A stretch of 64,000 nt of DNA from Juglans regia. Lineage: Eukaryota > Streptophyta > Magnoliopsida > Fagales > Juglandaceae. Numbering within the stretch: the first letter of the stretch is position 1; each line of letters opens with the position of its first letter. Below, piece by piece: positions 37,501-48,104 of the stretch. The stretch covers positions 2,976,001 to 3,040,000 of the forward strand of contig NC_049911.1 of NCBI RefSeq assembly GCF_001411555.2, read 5' to 3'. The translations under genes and the position numbers were made by a program. The notes beneath the pieces were generated by a model. The model was not told where the DNA came from. It worked only from the letters and a program-made list of their open reading frames with translations, and made no database searches.

Positions 37501-40500
37501 CCCAGCTAGCTCATCCCACAGTAATCTTCTATCCACGTCTAAATTGGGCCCATAAAACCCTGCAAAAGCCCACAAGAAACCATCCGCCACACTTCTAAAA
37601 GAGCACGCTACCATATATTTCCCTATGTAATCCTCTACTTTCTCCACCACCCGCCTATCCCACAACATTATAACTCCTCCCGATGCACCCGAAGAAGCCA
37701 AATACACCCAATCTACATAATTACTACTCCATATACTCCTCACAATCCTCCTATTGATTAACTTCAGCTTCGTTTCTTGTAAACAAACGATGTCCGCTTT
37801 CTACTCACGAAGTAAGTGCCGAATCCGAAGATGCTTTTCTATCTCATTAAGACCGCGGACATTTCAAGACACAATTTTTGGCTTCATTTATGAACAAACA
37901 GCCCCTTCCTTTTTACCCAACTCCTACTAGGACTACCCTCCGAGTTCATCGACCACATCAGCCTTTTGAGCTCCCGATTCTGCTTCAAGTCCCCCTTCCT
38001 TTTCTGTTGATACCCAGCTTCCATAGCAGTTAACAATGCTATGAACTGCTCTTCATACCCCTCGCAATTAATCCCCACAAAATGTTGAATCTCTTTCACC
38101 TTATGTAATACCCAGTCTGAAGCTTGATCTGGAAAACAATAGTTCAATGGGATAGGATTGCTACTATGGAAATTCTGAAAATCCTCCCCCACAGAAAATT
38201 CCTCTAAACCCAACTGATCGCAAGACTCAGAGAGGACTAAGGTAGTGTTTGGATGTTGAAGTGAGTTGAGTTGAGTTGAGTTGAGATGATAAAATATTGT
38301 TAGAATATTATTTTTTAATATTATTATTATTTTGAGATTTGAAAAAGTTGAATTATTTATTATATTTTGTATTGGGATTTGAAAAAATTGTAATGATGAG
38401 TTGAGATGAATTGAGATGAGTTTGGAAACCAAACGAAGCCTAAATCATCCTCCACCGAGTGCATGAGGTCCTCGGACTCCTCATCCCCAACCTCCGACTC
38501 AGAAACCTCTAAGGGTCTAACAGATAATTTCGCCGGATCCAACCTCGTGCCTTCCATAGATGTCGGTGAAATTTGGGTCGCATTTTCCCGGATTTCGAAC
38601 TCCTTCTGTGCACAGAACACCGGTGACGCCTCGTCGGCGACCTCTACAGCTGTCATCGGCGGTTTCTGTGCTACCTCCGCCATTGGTAGACTTTCCGGCA
38701 CGAAGCCAAGGCTGGGTGTCGCGCCGCTGTGTTGATCGCGTCGTTGGGCTGGATCTTCACACTCGGATCCTTGCCCGCCCATTTGGGCCTTGAGCTGGGA
38801 CGGCCTAGCCCCTGCTGAAGAGGACAAGCCTCGCTGTAACTTGGGCCGAGTTTGCCCATTTAATTTCCTCCAAACGGCCCGCCCCTTTTGTTTACTCTTG
38901 TGTTGGGCCTCATTTCGGGTTTTGCTAGACCCAGCCCCCCAATACTTTTTTAATCCACCCGTATCTCCAACCCGCCCCATATTCCTTTTTAATACGTCCG
39001 TGTCTTCGTTTTCCTTAAACACCCCAACAAATTCCACAATTTCAGCCATACCTCTTTGCAGATACCGCAGCTGGCCTTGCATCGCCATCAGTAGTCTTCG
39101 CACTTCCCACGCCTCCTGACACGCCGCGGAGTTCCTGCCATGGGTATGGTTCGGAATTGCGTCTTGACTCCACCTCCCTTGTCTCCTGTCAGAAAATGTC
39201 ACTCCACCTTCCCGTTTCCTCATAGCTTTCGGCAACGACGAGGATAAGGCCTCCTTATACGTCCATGACTAAAACTTCACCGCCTCCTTCCCAATGTTCA
39301 CCTGAGTTCCTCCATTAACAGAGACCTCTATACCACTTTCTAACAATACCTCCCGCATTTTCCTCCAACCCCACCCATTATTTCCTTCTGGAATGCACAG
39401 TACATTTCTCCTCCCCCTGGGTTATATTTAGAGACTTCAAGATATCTTCCTCTATGGTTTGTGCATCGTTGAGCAATAAGACTGTAGTAGCCATCTCTAG
39501 TTGCTGAATACACCTCCTTCTTCCCCTCTCTTAAACTTTCCTCTAACACCTTCCTCAGCCAATGCGTTGATGATGCTCCCAAAATCACTGTATAATCCAT
39601 CTTCCAGCTTCTCTCGGTGACTCGCACTAATCCACCACCCACTTTTGACAGAATAAATCTTTTGGATTCAATAACCACCTCTATGGGATAACCCATATTG
39701 AATAAGAAGCAGTTAACACCAATCTCAAGATTTATTTCACCATTAACAGAACACTATCAACGAAGAAACACCAAACAGCGTGATATTTTTCAAACGTGCA
39801 TGAGAAAACAGGGGAGGGAGAAAAGTGTACGGAGAGAAAAGGGGAGAGATGGTGGGAGATGGTAAGAGGATCCTCTCTTAGTTCTTGATGGGAAGACAAG
39901 AAATTCAAGCCAAATAGTTGGAGTTTTAAAGTTCACTTCACTTATACTTCATCATTAATCACAACTCGGAGTTCTAAAGTCCATTTACAAGATACCAAAA
40001 CACACACACACTCTTGAAAAATGTAGAGATCTTATTATACCAAACTCTTTCAAGCATAAATCTAAATTACAAAATTGAGAAAATATATCATCACTCTCAA
40101 AGCATCCAAACAAAACACCCAAAGATTAGTTTAACTCTTCAGAACAAACAATTACACCAACCTCTAAAATGTGAACTTTTCATCAACTCCCACATCTATT
40201 CAACATATAATTTAAGCTCTAATTCTCCGGTGACCAAAATTTTCCTCATTTCTCGCCTAACAAATAAACCAACAAAAGGAAGAGAGACATCCAGGCCACC
40301 TTAAAATTAAATATTGTCCATTCACGACATGCAAATGATAATGTTATTGATGATGGTGATAATCTAAACAACCCTCTTTCGATCGTTAATAAGGCTTAAC
40401 TTATTAAAAAATTAATATACGCCATCCTGCAGTAACCAGGATTTTCCCTTAGTTTCTTAGCTATCAAACAACCCGCAGGTTGTGTTACAGATTATATATT

Positions 40501-40817
40501 CACAGACTTCACTAAAGGTAAACCTTTTCCAGTTTCCACATCTAAATAACCACAAATCCAAGCTCCAACAATACTCACCGCCAAATTTCACCCTTTTTCT
40601 CAGCAACCATAAAAACCCGAAAAACAAAAAGGAAAAGAAGCGATACTCAGCCTACATAGCCACATAAAAGCAAACTCTCCAACTCGCACATCTAAAACAA
40701 CCGATAACAAGAGAAAAGAAAAGGTGGTCAATCCAGCTCACCGGATCGCGATTGAAGAGCGGACTGGTACCGCCTTGAAGCGGAAGAGAGACGAGCGCTC
40801 CACGAATCATTATCCAT
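31550..40817 (-). CDS. DI19: Di19 (drought-induced 19) family zinc-finger protein
   Basis: Five exons: 40817-40742, 34802-34660, 33655-33578, 32760-32504, 31658-31550; together 220 aa plus stop. The start is the ATG of MDNDSWSARLSSASRRYQ, the characteristic Di19 N-terminus. Exon 2 has the first Di19-type C2H2 finger (FPCPFCSEYFDIVGLCCHID), exon 3 the second (VCPVCAMRVGVDMVAHITLQH), exon 4 a basic MQRKRKSRK and SLFGGSS segment, and exon 5 the conserved acidic/Leu-rich end ...LLLSTILDDNL. Di19 proteins are small nuclear factors involved in drought, salt and ABA responses. Intron 1 (5.9 kb) contains a LINE in the same orientation; intron 3 is U12-type AT-AC with a SINE; intron 4 needs a GC donor to keep the frame. 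All exon phases agree. Confidence 0.94.
31659..32503 (-). other. probable GC-AG intron 4 of Di19
   Basis: Exon 4 must end in phase 2 to join AAATGTTCAG as RNVQ. The only donor that does so is GAGAG|GCATGT (GC at 32503-32502); the nearby GT (32499) leaves the exon in the wrong phase. The acceptor is GTGACAG at 31660-31659. The join yields SERNVQSSPLS, which agrees with Di19 proteins. A short poly-T/ATAAGT insertion lies at about 31745-31760. Confidence 0.75.
32761..33577 (-). other. U12-type AT-AC intron 3 of Di19
   Basis: The minus-strand donor is ATATCCTTTT directly after TTCAAG (33577 onward). The branch site TTCCTTAAC at 32779-32771 equals the U12 consensus, and the acceptor is GTTTAC|ATG with AC at 32762-32761. 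Joining gives NIFK|MQRKRK as in Di19 proteins. There is no in-frame GT-AG alternative nearby. The intron is unusually long for its class here because it carries a 230-bp SINE. Confidence 0.93.
33304..33533 (-). mobile_element. tRNA-derived SINE inside the Di19 U12 intron
   Basis: On the minus strand it starts near GTCTACCCACCCGTGGGTAG, has an A-box-like TAGCCCAAGTGGTAA and a clear B box GGTTCGATTC (33468-33459), and ends in a poly(A) tract seen as poly-T at 33305-33331. A 7-bp direct repeat TCCAAAG flanks it (33297-33303 and 33534-33540). It cannot fold as a complete functional tRNA, so it is a retroposed SINE copied by LINE machinery. Confidence 0.85.
34511..34560 (-). mobile_element. micro-insertion: extreme 3'-end LINE tail with target duplication
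   Basis: CATTGAACAATAA occurs twice, separated by only CTTCTTTTTTGATAAGTTG. A T-run followed by (G)ATAAGT is the 3' end of L1 elements seen here (compare 34951-34970). This looks like a reverse-transcription event aborted after a few bases. It lies in intron 2 of Di19. Confidence 0.6.
35176..36753 (-). pseudogene. LINE RT C-terminal half and zf-RVT domain
   Basis: Continues from the TAA at 36754. The RT active site reads FADDTLIM, followed by VSGLKVNCDKFELV and TYLGLPLG. The downstream frame 36006-35176 holds the zf-RVT region (FVWTAALGKI, DWCCMCKGGGEAVNHLLLYC). These are the normal C-terminal parts of plant L1 ORF2. Confidence 0.92.
36754..37880 (-). pseudogene. LINE endonuclease and N-terminal RT, internally deleted
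   Basis: Apurinic-endonuclease-like residues are visible: NVRGLNE at the start, DIVCLQETK, a GGDFN motif, and WNRLDRFL. The sequence then jumps near 37215-37230 from KRLGRLTSF straight to GKFEKSLN...FLALIPKK, the start of the RT, so the usual ~250-residue linker with the SDH motif is missing. The RT portion has ISDFRPISL and DMEKAYDHVNW. Stops: a TGA in place of Trp before NVRG, a TAG in RHLLRE*KAD, and TAA at 36756-36754 inside RGLR*GDPLS. Confidence 0.9.
38241..38440. mobile_element. Tourist-like MITE inside the LINE
   Basis: Starts GGTAGTGTTTGGATG and ends with the inverse of GGCTTCGTTTGGTTTCC. The interior has GAGTTGAGTTGAG repeats and TTTGAAAAAGTTGAATTATTT, the family signature. TAA occurs on both sides, consistent with the 3-bp TWA target of PIF/Harbinger elements. 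It interrupts the LINE's ORF1 region. Confidence 0.75.
38446..39696 (-). pseudogene. LINE ORF1-like region
   Basis: Two open stretches, 39696-39340 (begins MGYPIEVVIESKRF, resembling the N-terminal DUF4283-like module of plant L1 ORF1) and 39235-38446, lie upstream of the endonuclease on the minus strand. They are separated by stops. The protein would bind element RNA. The assignment rests mainly on position and weak resemblance. Confidence 0.6.
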
Positions 40818-41358
40818 AGCTTAATCTCCAACTCCTCTTCTGAATCAAATCGATTCCAAACGATGCTCTGTACCCAAAACGCACCGTTTCACCAACAGAA
40901 TCCTGTCTCCTCTGGGTTTAAGATCCAATTCGCCTGAGATGAGGGATAGACAGAATTTGGGTAGGGTTTGAGCTCAGACGGAGAGATGTAATGAAATTTC
41001 ACAATAAAAGGAAGTGGAATTAATTCACTGCATTTTTTCTATTTATGCCAAAATGAAATAAATTCGCTTAACTCATCCAATAAAATCGATTAAACAGAAG
41101 AAGATTGATAAGATGATTCTTCAAAACTCTTATTCACATGTAAGTTAATATATATTTTTTTTAATCCTTAAATAAGTAGTATGATTCCATTCATCTATGT
41201 CATGTTCTAATATCATGAAAAAATTTATAAATTTAATTTATCTTATAAAATCGATTTAATAAAAAAAATTGTTTACTTTTTATAAATATATTTAAAATTT
41301 TAGTTATAAATAATGTGAAATTATTTTTCAAAACAAAATAACCGACAAAAATTGAGTT
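40818..41358 (-). promoter_or_regulatory. Di19 leader and promoter region
   Basis: Upstream of the ATG at 40817 on the minus strand. The first ~150 bases are mixed in composition with CT-rich stretches; beyond 41020 the sequence turns AT-rich. No TATA box can be selected with confidence. Confidence 0.35.
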
Positions 41359-41647
41359 GTACGTATCAAAAATAAAATTACAAAAATTTTCCTAGACAAC
41401 TGTACGCGCATGGGCTCTCATATTTATTGCTCCTACACGCAGTATATTTATTTAATTTTTTTAACGAAAGTAATATATTAAATAACAGTTTTCCTAACTT
41501 ATTTTTGTTTAATCTTTTAGTTTTGATTTTTCTGTTATTTTTATTTTGTTTTTAAGAGAATCTCGGAGTTGATAAAATTATTATATAATAAATATAAGGA
41601 GATAGCTGGACTTAATGGTATGTATGATTCTATATTTAATTAAACGA

Positions 41648-41866
41648 TACTACAAGTAAACTGAGCTATTGTGGCGATTTTTTGACCGCTGGAAATAATA
41701 TTACCGCAATAGTCCAGTTTTCACGGTGATTTTCTGCTTCGACGCTACTTCAAAGGGGTTCGGTTTTAATTTTATCTTTTACGACGAATTTAACGTTTTT
41801 TGCGGCGATTATGTTCATTATTTTCGACAAATTTGAGTATTGGGAAAGCCCAATTTTCTTATAGTG
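41648..41866. mobile_element. small CACTA-like MITE
   Basis: Left end TACTACAAGTAAA, right end inverted CACTATAAGAAAA, flanked by the trinucleotide CGA on both sides (41645-41647, 41867-41869), as for CACTA elements. Copy B of the duplication has the uninterrupted site AAACGATGAG near 59975-59985, proving insertion with a 3-bp duplication. The interior contains GCGGCGATT/GACGAATTT motifs, no ORF. Confidence 0.9.
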
Positions 41867-42428
41867 CGATGAGTAAAAAAAAGCCAACATATATAATGAT
41901 CCTGCAAATTAAAAGAGTAATTCTTTCAGTTTAGTGATAATAATAGTCCTTGTGGTCTAGATTTATTGCTGCTAATGTGTTTTGGATTTGGAATTGAGAA
42001 TTGTTTTAAACACAAAAATATTTCATAAAAATAAATTCATAAATTGATGTGATTTAATATAGTATGTTAAATTATAAAATTATTTTTATTATAATAACTG
42101 ACTGCATATTTATATTGTCCAATAGTGTTGAGCCGAGAAGCTTTAGTTAAGTACATATGTTAAGATATTAGAGAAGTGCTACTATAGCTGCAAAGAGATA
42201 CTATAAAAATAAATTTATTAATTAATCTATTAAATTAATCTATTATATATATTTTTATTGGTTTAATTTTTTGGAATAAGTGCTGATTATTTTATATGGT
42301 ATCGAAGTAGAAGTATTATTGAGTTTGAATTCTAACTTTACACTCTATATTATTTAATTAATTTTATTATGAATAACACTATTGTACTGATCACTTGATA
42401 AAATTATGAGTTGTAAGTTACACACACA

Positions 42429-42463
<35 letters not shown>

Positions 42464-42952
42464 TTGTATATAGACGATTTACTACTCAATAAAAAATTAT
42501 TCATTTTATTGCACATCCAATAATACAGTTTTGATAAATACAGCTACCAAAGTACTGTAAATCCCAGTATATACATACAGAGTACGTACTTGAGAGTACA
42601 CATTGTTTTTCAGGAAAACAAAACATATATAATTAATTATTGTCGTTCCTTTTCAATGAAGTTAAAACTACTGAATTAAAGGGAAAAAAAAATAATAATT
42701 TGGATCGATCCCATGTTATTTTATCCTTTCAATTTTCAATGGGAAAGAAATACCTTCATCAATGCACGCATGCATGCATGCGAGTCTCCAATTCCATACC
42801 ATTTTTTTTCCTGATCGATCTGTAAGTAATTAATGATCTCGATCGGTTTTACTTTTCCAATGAATTGGCAGTAGTACTGAGAGCAATAACAATATGAGAG
42901 CTAGGCTGGAGGCAGCTGGGTTTCAGTAATTTTAAGACTTTGATTAATAATA

Positions 42953-45188
42953 TTAGTGTTTGTTGTTGTTATGAAGATGATCAGCTGGAGAGGACGTGAT
43001 AACAATATCAGTCAATGCAGACTGATCTAATTCTGGGGAGCAGCTTGCTACTTGTGTTTTCTGCTTCGTCTCTTTCCTTTTTCCCAACAAAACCGCGTAT
43101 AACCCGCACACAATCAGCACAGATCCTAATATTCTGTCATTTTTTATAAAAAAAAAAATGCATGAAAATCAGACTAATTGAAAAAAAAAAGATATATATA
43201 TGTCAAAGTAGTGAATAGAACTTAGCTAGGAATCTCTGTGCATGCAGATATATAGTAATATTAGGTTAAGAGTCACTATATATATATATATAAACGTACG
43301 TTCCAAGGTGCAACTTCTCGTCCAGGAGTAAAGACCCCATGATGGCAACTGAAACAAGCATCACAGGGTAGAAGATGGAGACATATAAAGGACCTCTCAT
43401 GTTCACGCACCACGCAATCAAAGTCACCACTAGTCCTGTTCCTACGATTCCCTGCACACCCAATTAAGTCAGAGTTTGTGCGTGCAAGCCTTACACACCC
43501 AGACTTGTATCTGGTAGCTAGCCTGGTATTGATCTCTTCTGTTTTTATTTTTGAATTCATAAGGATATATAGGAGGTACAATCCTTAGGAAAAGTATAAA
43601 GTACCGAGTAAGAGACTGTAAGAAGCCTGATATTCCAGCCCAACTTCCATTGGCTCCAATCACTCTCCGTGCATAGGGCATAGACAGCAGATTGAATAGC
43701 TCCCATCACACACATCAGAGCTGCGGACGAGTAGTGACATGGATATCTCTCACTCATTTTAGTCTGTTTAAGAGCAATTAATCATCAGTAATTTATACAA
43801 ATTGGGAATTATGAGCAGAAGAGTCCTGAATTTTTTTTTTTGATAAAGAAAAACAGCAATATGTTTTATATAGTCACCTGAATTATTAACCAGGATGCAA
43901 ACGACAAACAACTTCCTAGAGCCAATATAGAACCCAAAAGAAGATTTTCGGATTCTGGGGATGCTACCGAGTGTCCTCCGGTTTGATGTTGGCCGTGATG
44001 CAATAGATCAACATGAGTAGACCATATGTTAATTTCTGCCCCTCTGTAGAAGGTGAGGAGCATAGCCCCACCTATTCCCGTTAATGTTCCCAACACTTTA
44101 GCCTTTCCTGCAATTGTCCCCAGACTCAGCTTCTCCAACCTATTCAAAAATAAGGACCACGTACGTACAAGCTCTAATTAATGATCACCAGATTTTTTAG
44201 CAAGATGCAGATTAACACATTGAAAAAAATGAATGCTTTGTTGTAGAAAACAAAAACCAAATGAGCTATTTCACTTATCTACCTACCGACATTAAAGTTA
44301 TTAAAAGTTCGTATTTTTTGACAAGTTTACTGAGGTGCATGGATTTAGAGAGAGAGAGAGAGAGGTATCCTACCCGAAAGAGACGGCCAGGATGAAGGTA
44401 ATGGCAGGAACTAAGTTAAACATGGCTGATGCGAATGTTGCTGATGTCAAGGCTAAGCTTTCAATATATAAATTTTGAAATAATGATCCCCTGCAATTAG
44501 GGTATCACGTACACAATCCCTTATGTATGCATGCAGCTGAAAATCAAATAGATCAGAACCAATTGGTAAAATAAAATGCATTCAACTTACCCGAATAGCC
44601 CGCTAAGAAATGCTTGGAAGAGTACTGTCCATGTCAACTTTGGTCTACTATTCCTGCCAATGGCATGTGTATATATTAGTGTCTGGATCCCTATATAGTA
44701 CATGTAAATTTAGATGCATACGCAGGTGGAATAATTAATTACTCAGATTTTGTACTATCTTCCTTTTTTTCATGTTTATATATGTGCATGTGTGCATGTC
44801 TAATGGAATATTAACTTCTGGAATTTTTTTTTTTTTAACTTCCATGGCGCCCCTGCATTAATGTATGAGCTAGATGGGATGGAATCATATTATAATCACG
44901 TCGATGGATTGCAACAGAAAAGAACATTAATTAAAGAGAGTCAATTTATTCATACATGCATACATATATATAATATATACATACATACCTTTCGAAAACG
45001 AGAGCGAGAGGGACAACAATAGCAGCTGCGAAAATGAGGCGATAAGTAACGATAACCCTCGAGCTCATTCCATCATTTGCGGCCAGTTTGAAGAACACAT
45101 TCACCCCAGCGGAGCTAAGCTGAACCACGACCATTAACATGGCCGGCTTCAGACCATGCAATGCCTTACAAGCGCGTTCCACTGCCAT
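42953..45188 (-). CDS. WAT1-related (nodulin MtN21/EamA) transporter, copy A
   Basis: Seven exons: 45188-44989, 44653-44591, 44490-44374, 44139-43878, 43763-43605, 43451-43300, 43133-42953; 377 aa, all junctions in frame with GT-AG sites. The start is MAVERACKALHGLKPA. The sequence shows the usual run of hydrophobic segments (about ten) of plant DMT proteins: VVQLSSAGVNVFFKLA, GGSLFQNLYIESLALTSATF, FNLVPAITFILA, and the second EamA half GIVGTGLVVTLIAWC...GPLYVSIFYPVMLV and LDEKLHLGT. Family members (WAT1, UMAMIT) move amino acids or auxin across plasma or vacuolar membranes; the substrate here cannot be told. The tail is hydrophilic, ending NNNKH. It is the ancestral-looking partner of the copy at 60400-62682. 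Confidence 0.94.
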
Positions 45189-48104
45189 ATATAGATGACG
45201 TACAGTTTTTCCAAACGAGCAGCTAGCTGAGTCGTAGCAGAAGATCAAGAATCTTTCTTCAACTGCCTTGTTTATAAGTGCTTGTGTATTAGTTTGGAGT
45301 TGGAAACTCGATCGGGCAGCTGAGTTTTAAGTAGAGAGAGAGAGAGAGCGGAAAGGGGAGGCAGGGCGGAGTTGAAGGGTGAGTTAAAGCTTCGTTGGGG
45401 AGTGCATGGGTATTTATATTTTACTGTATTCTAACGTTTCGCTTTGGTTCTATTTCCAATCGTCATCACTACGTATATATAATAAGCTTTTCAATTCTCC
45501 ACTGACACGGGCGGATCAGTGTACGTAGTGCACATGAGAGACAGAGGCTTCGCGTATCCCCCAGAGACGTACATATTCATACAATTGACATGAATAATAT
45601 ATATATATATATATGTACTAGTGCGTCAGTGATCAGATCACTGAGATATATTTACTTTCGTGATGTTAGATAATGAGACGAGATCAAATGTATAAATTAA
45701 GATAAAAGTTAAAAATTAAATAAAATTATATTAGAATATTAGTTTTTAATATTATTATAGTTTTAAAATTTAAAAAAATTAAATTATTTATTATATTTTA
45801 TGTTAAAATTTGAAAAATTTCATGTAATAATTAGATAAAATGAGTTTTATATCCAAACATAGTTGAATCTAGATTGTCTTTCTCTATGTTGTGTTTGGGT
45901 AGTGAGATATTATGAAGTATTTTGTGAATAATAGTAAAAAAGTAAATAATAGTAAAAAATATATAAAAATTAATAATAAAATAATAAATAGTAAGAAATC
46001 TAATATATTTTCATAATTTCTTTAAACTCATCTCATCTCATCTAATCAGTATAATTTTTTAAAATTTTCATACAAAATAAAATAAATAATTTAATTTTTT
46101 CAAATCTCAAAATAAAAAAAAATATATTTTAATAATATTTTATTCAATTTTTAATTTTAATCTCAATCTCATCTCATCTGTGAAAATAACCGATACTTAA
46201 ATAATCATAAAATTAGTTCATAAATAGCTAATCGAATCTGGATAGTCTTTCTCTAAATATTTCATGACTAATATAAGTTCATTGAATCTAGATCGTTTGC
46301 TGGTTTATTCATGGAATCTAGATCGTCTTTCTCTATGTTGTGTTTGGATAGTTAGATATTATGAGATATTTTGTGAATAATACTAAAAAAATAAATAATA
46401 GTAAAAAATATATAAAAATTAATAATAAAATAATAAATAATAAGAAATCTAATATATTTTCATAACTTCTTTAAACTCATCTCATCTCATCTAATCAGTA
46501 TAATTTTTTAAAATTTTCATACAAAATAAAATAAATAATTTAATTTTTTCAAATCTCAAAATAAAAAATAATAATAATATATATTCTAACAATATTTTAT
46601 TCAATTTTTAATTTTAATTTCAATCTCATTTTATCTCATCTGTGAAAATAACCGATACTTAAATAATCATAAAATTAGTTCATAAATAGCTAATCGAATC
46701 TGGATAGTCTTTCTCTAAATAGTTCATGACTAATATAAGTTCATTGAATCTAGATCGTTTGCTGGTTTATTCATTGAATCTAGATCGTCTTTCTCTAAAT
46801 AGTTCAGAAAATTATTCTGAGGTAGTAAAAGAAAAGGCTCATTCTTCCACTGGATCAGACGTCCATGATCTGTTGGTGATCATGATGATCATGAAGCTGA
46901 ATCAGATTCTAAAAATCGTAATTGGAGCACTACTAACATTGGAGTCTTCAACTTTAAAATGACAATGCTAGAAATATATATGCACACCGGATTTTTTTTT
47001 TCTTTGAAATATTTTTTATACATCCTTAACTATTAAAAGAAATAAAATATAATATAAATTTACTAATAGTCACTTTCTTAATTATTAAAAAAAATTAATA
47101 AAATCAAATAAAATATATTAGTGGGTGAGTACATTTGGGAGTACTCGCAGTACTATCATTTTCCAATTTAAAAAGACAAGTCAATATTTCAACTAGAAGT
47201 CTAATAAATTATATTATAGTTCAAGAATTTATTTCAAATTCTTATGTATAATCTTTCTATATACTCTATTGGAGACCATTACAACAAGAGGAATGTTACG
47301 TATAGTCTCTAAATGGTAACTGTATTGTAAGTCTAGTTAATTTTATTTTTAAATTTTTTTAAAATTATAATAATATTTTTATCAAAATGATTTTTTTTTT
47401 TAATTTAATGAAAGGTTTACACATGTAATCTTCAAATGAGGACTATTTGAATATTGTAAATAGAAATTCTCTTACAACAAACACTGTTAAAAATTCAAAC
47501 ATGTGAAATGGACAATCATGATCATATCTGTGCGTTTGTCATCTGATCATATTTGTAATGGATAGAATATATAACTCTATTATATGACCGCATAATTTTA
47601 GAAGATAAATCTTAAAATTTAAATTTTATAAATTAAGTTATATTACGTGGATGGTGTATGATATATAATATAGAGATCTTAAAATAACATTTTTCTTATT
47701 GACAACATGTAACAAAACATAAATTAAAAAAATAAACGAAATTCGTTAATTATATTATATGTATAGCATATAATTCCTTGTCAAAAGGTTGCTTGACCAT
47801 AATATATTGTATTTCCGATAATAATTAGTTCTATGATCTTGGCGTCCAAGAAAAAATAAATGAAGAAGAAAAGGCTGAGTGAGTGACGGCTGCATCATCA
47901 GCATGTGGTTTTATTTGTTGCCATATCATCACCTTCGACGTATTATTTCACTTGCTTGTGGACCATGTTCGACTATACGTACATGGTGGTGCATGCGGTG
48001 GCTTTCAAGGATGTGAAGGGGAAATTGCCTTTGTCATCATGATCATGATCACAACATATACTAGTTTTTGTCAAGAGGAACTATGGTCAGAAAAAATATA
48101 TTTA
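45189..48104. other. WAT1-A promoter, repeat-rich flank and unassigned DNA
   Basis: 45189-45620 is upstream sequence shared with copy B, including (GA)n in the leader (45331-45350). 45640-46800 is MITE-derived and tandemly duplicated. 46955-47165 is a MITE-like insertion absent from copy B. Beyond 47190 nothing is recognised. Confidence 0.6.
45870..46790. repeat. tandem duplication of a MITE-containing unit
   Basis: The segment starting TCTCTATGTTGTGTTTGG at 45881 recurs at 46330, a period of about 449 bp; a third start (GAATCTAGATCGTCTTTCTC) at about 46771 leads back into sequence shared with copy B. Each unit contains a Tourist-like MITE. Copy B of the block has a single short version of this site. 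Confidence 0.85.

Larger units (their letters stand above)
34951..39889 (-). mobile_element. L1-type LINE retrotransposon in Di19 intron 1
   Basis: An insertion of about 4.9 kb with a poly(A) tail (poly-T at 34951-34964) and a flanking direct repeat GGGAAGACAAGAAA(TT) at 34937-34950 and 39890-39905, so both ends are defined. On the minus strand it carries an ORF1-like region, an endonuclease, an RT and a zf-RVT domain. It has in-frame stops and an EN-RT deletion, so it is dead. It shares Di19's orientation and was evidently tolerated as intron sequence. A Tourist-like MITE at 38241-38440 inserted later. Confidence 0.93.
41359..47187. repeat. segmental duplication, copy A (WAT1 gene and flanks)
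   Basis: Aligns with 59667-63337 in the same order and orientation, including introns, both flanks and even small simple repeats. Shared end points are GTACGTA(T/C)CAAAAATAAA on the left and AAAAGACA(A/G)GTCAATAT on the right. Copy A is longer because of MITE insertions and because copy B has a deletion. Confidence 0.9.

Noticed and set aside
41870..42270. MITE-like sequences as a novel feature of WAT1-A
   Set aside because: The same sequences occur in copy B (60000-60300), so they predate the duplication and are ordinary family members.
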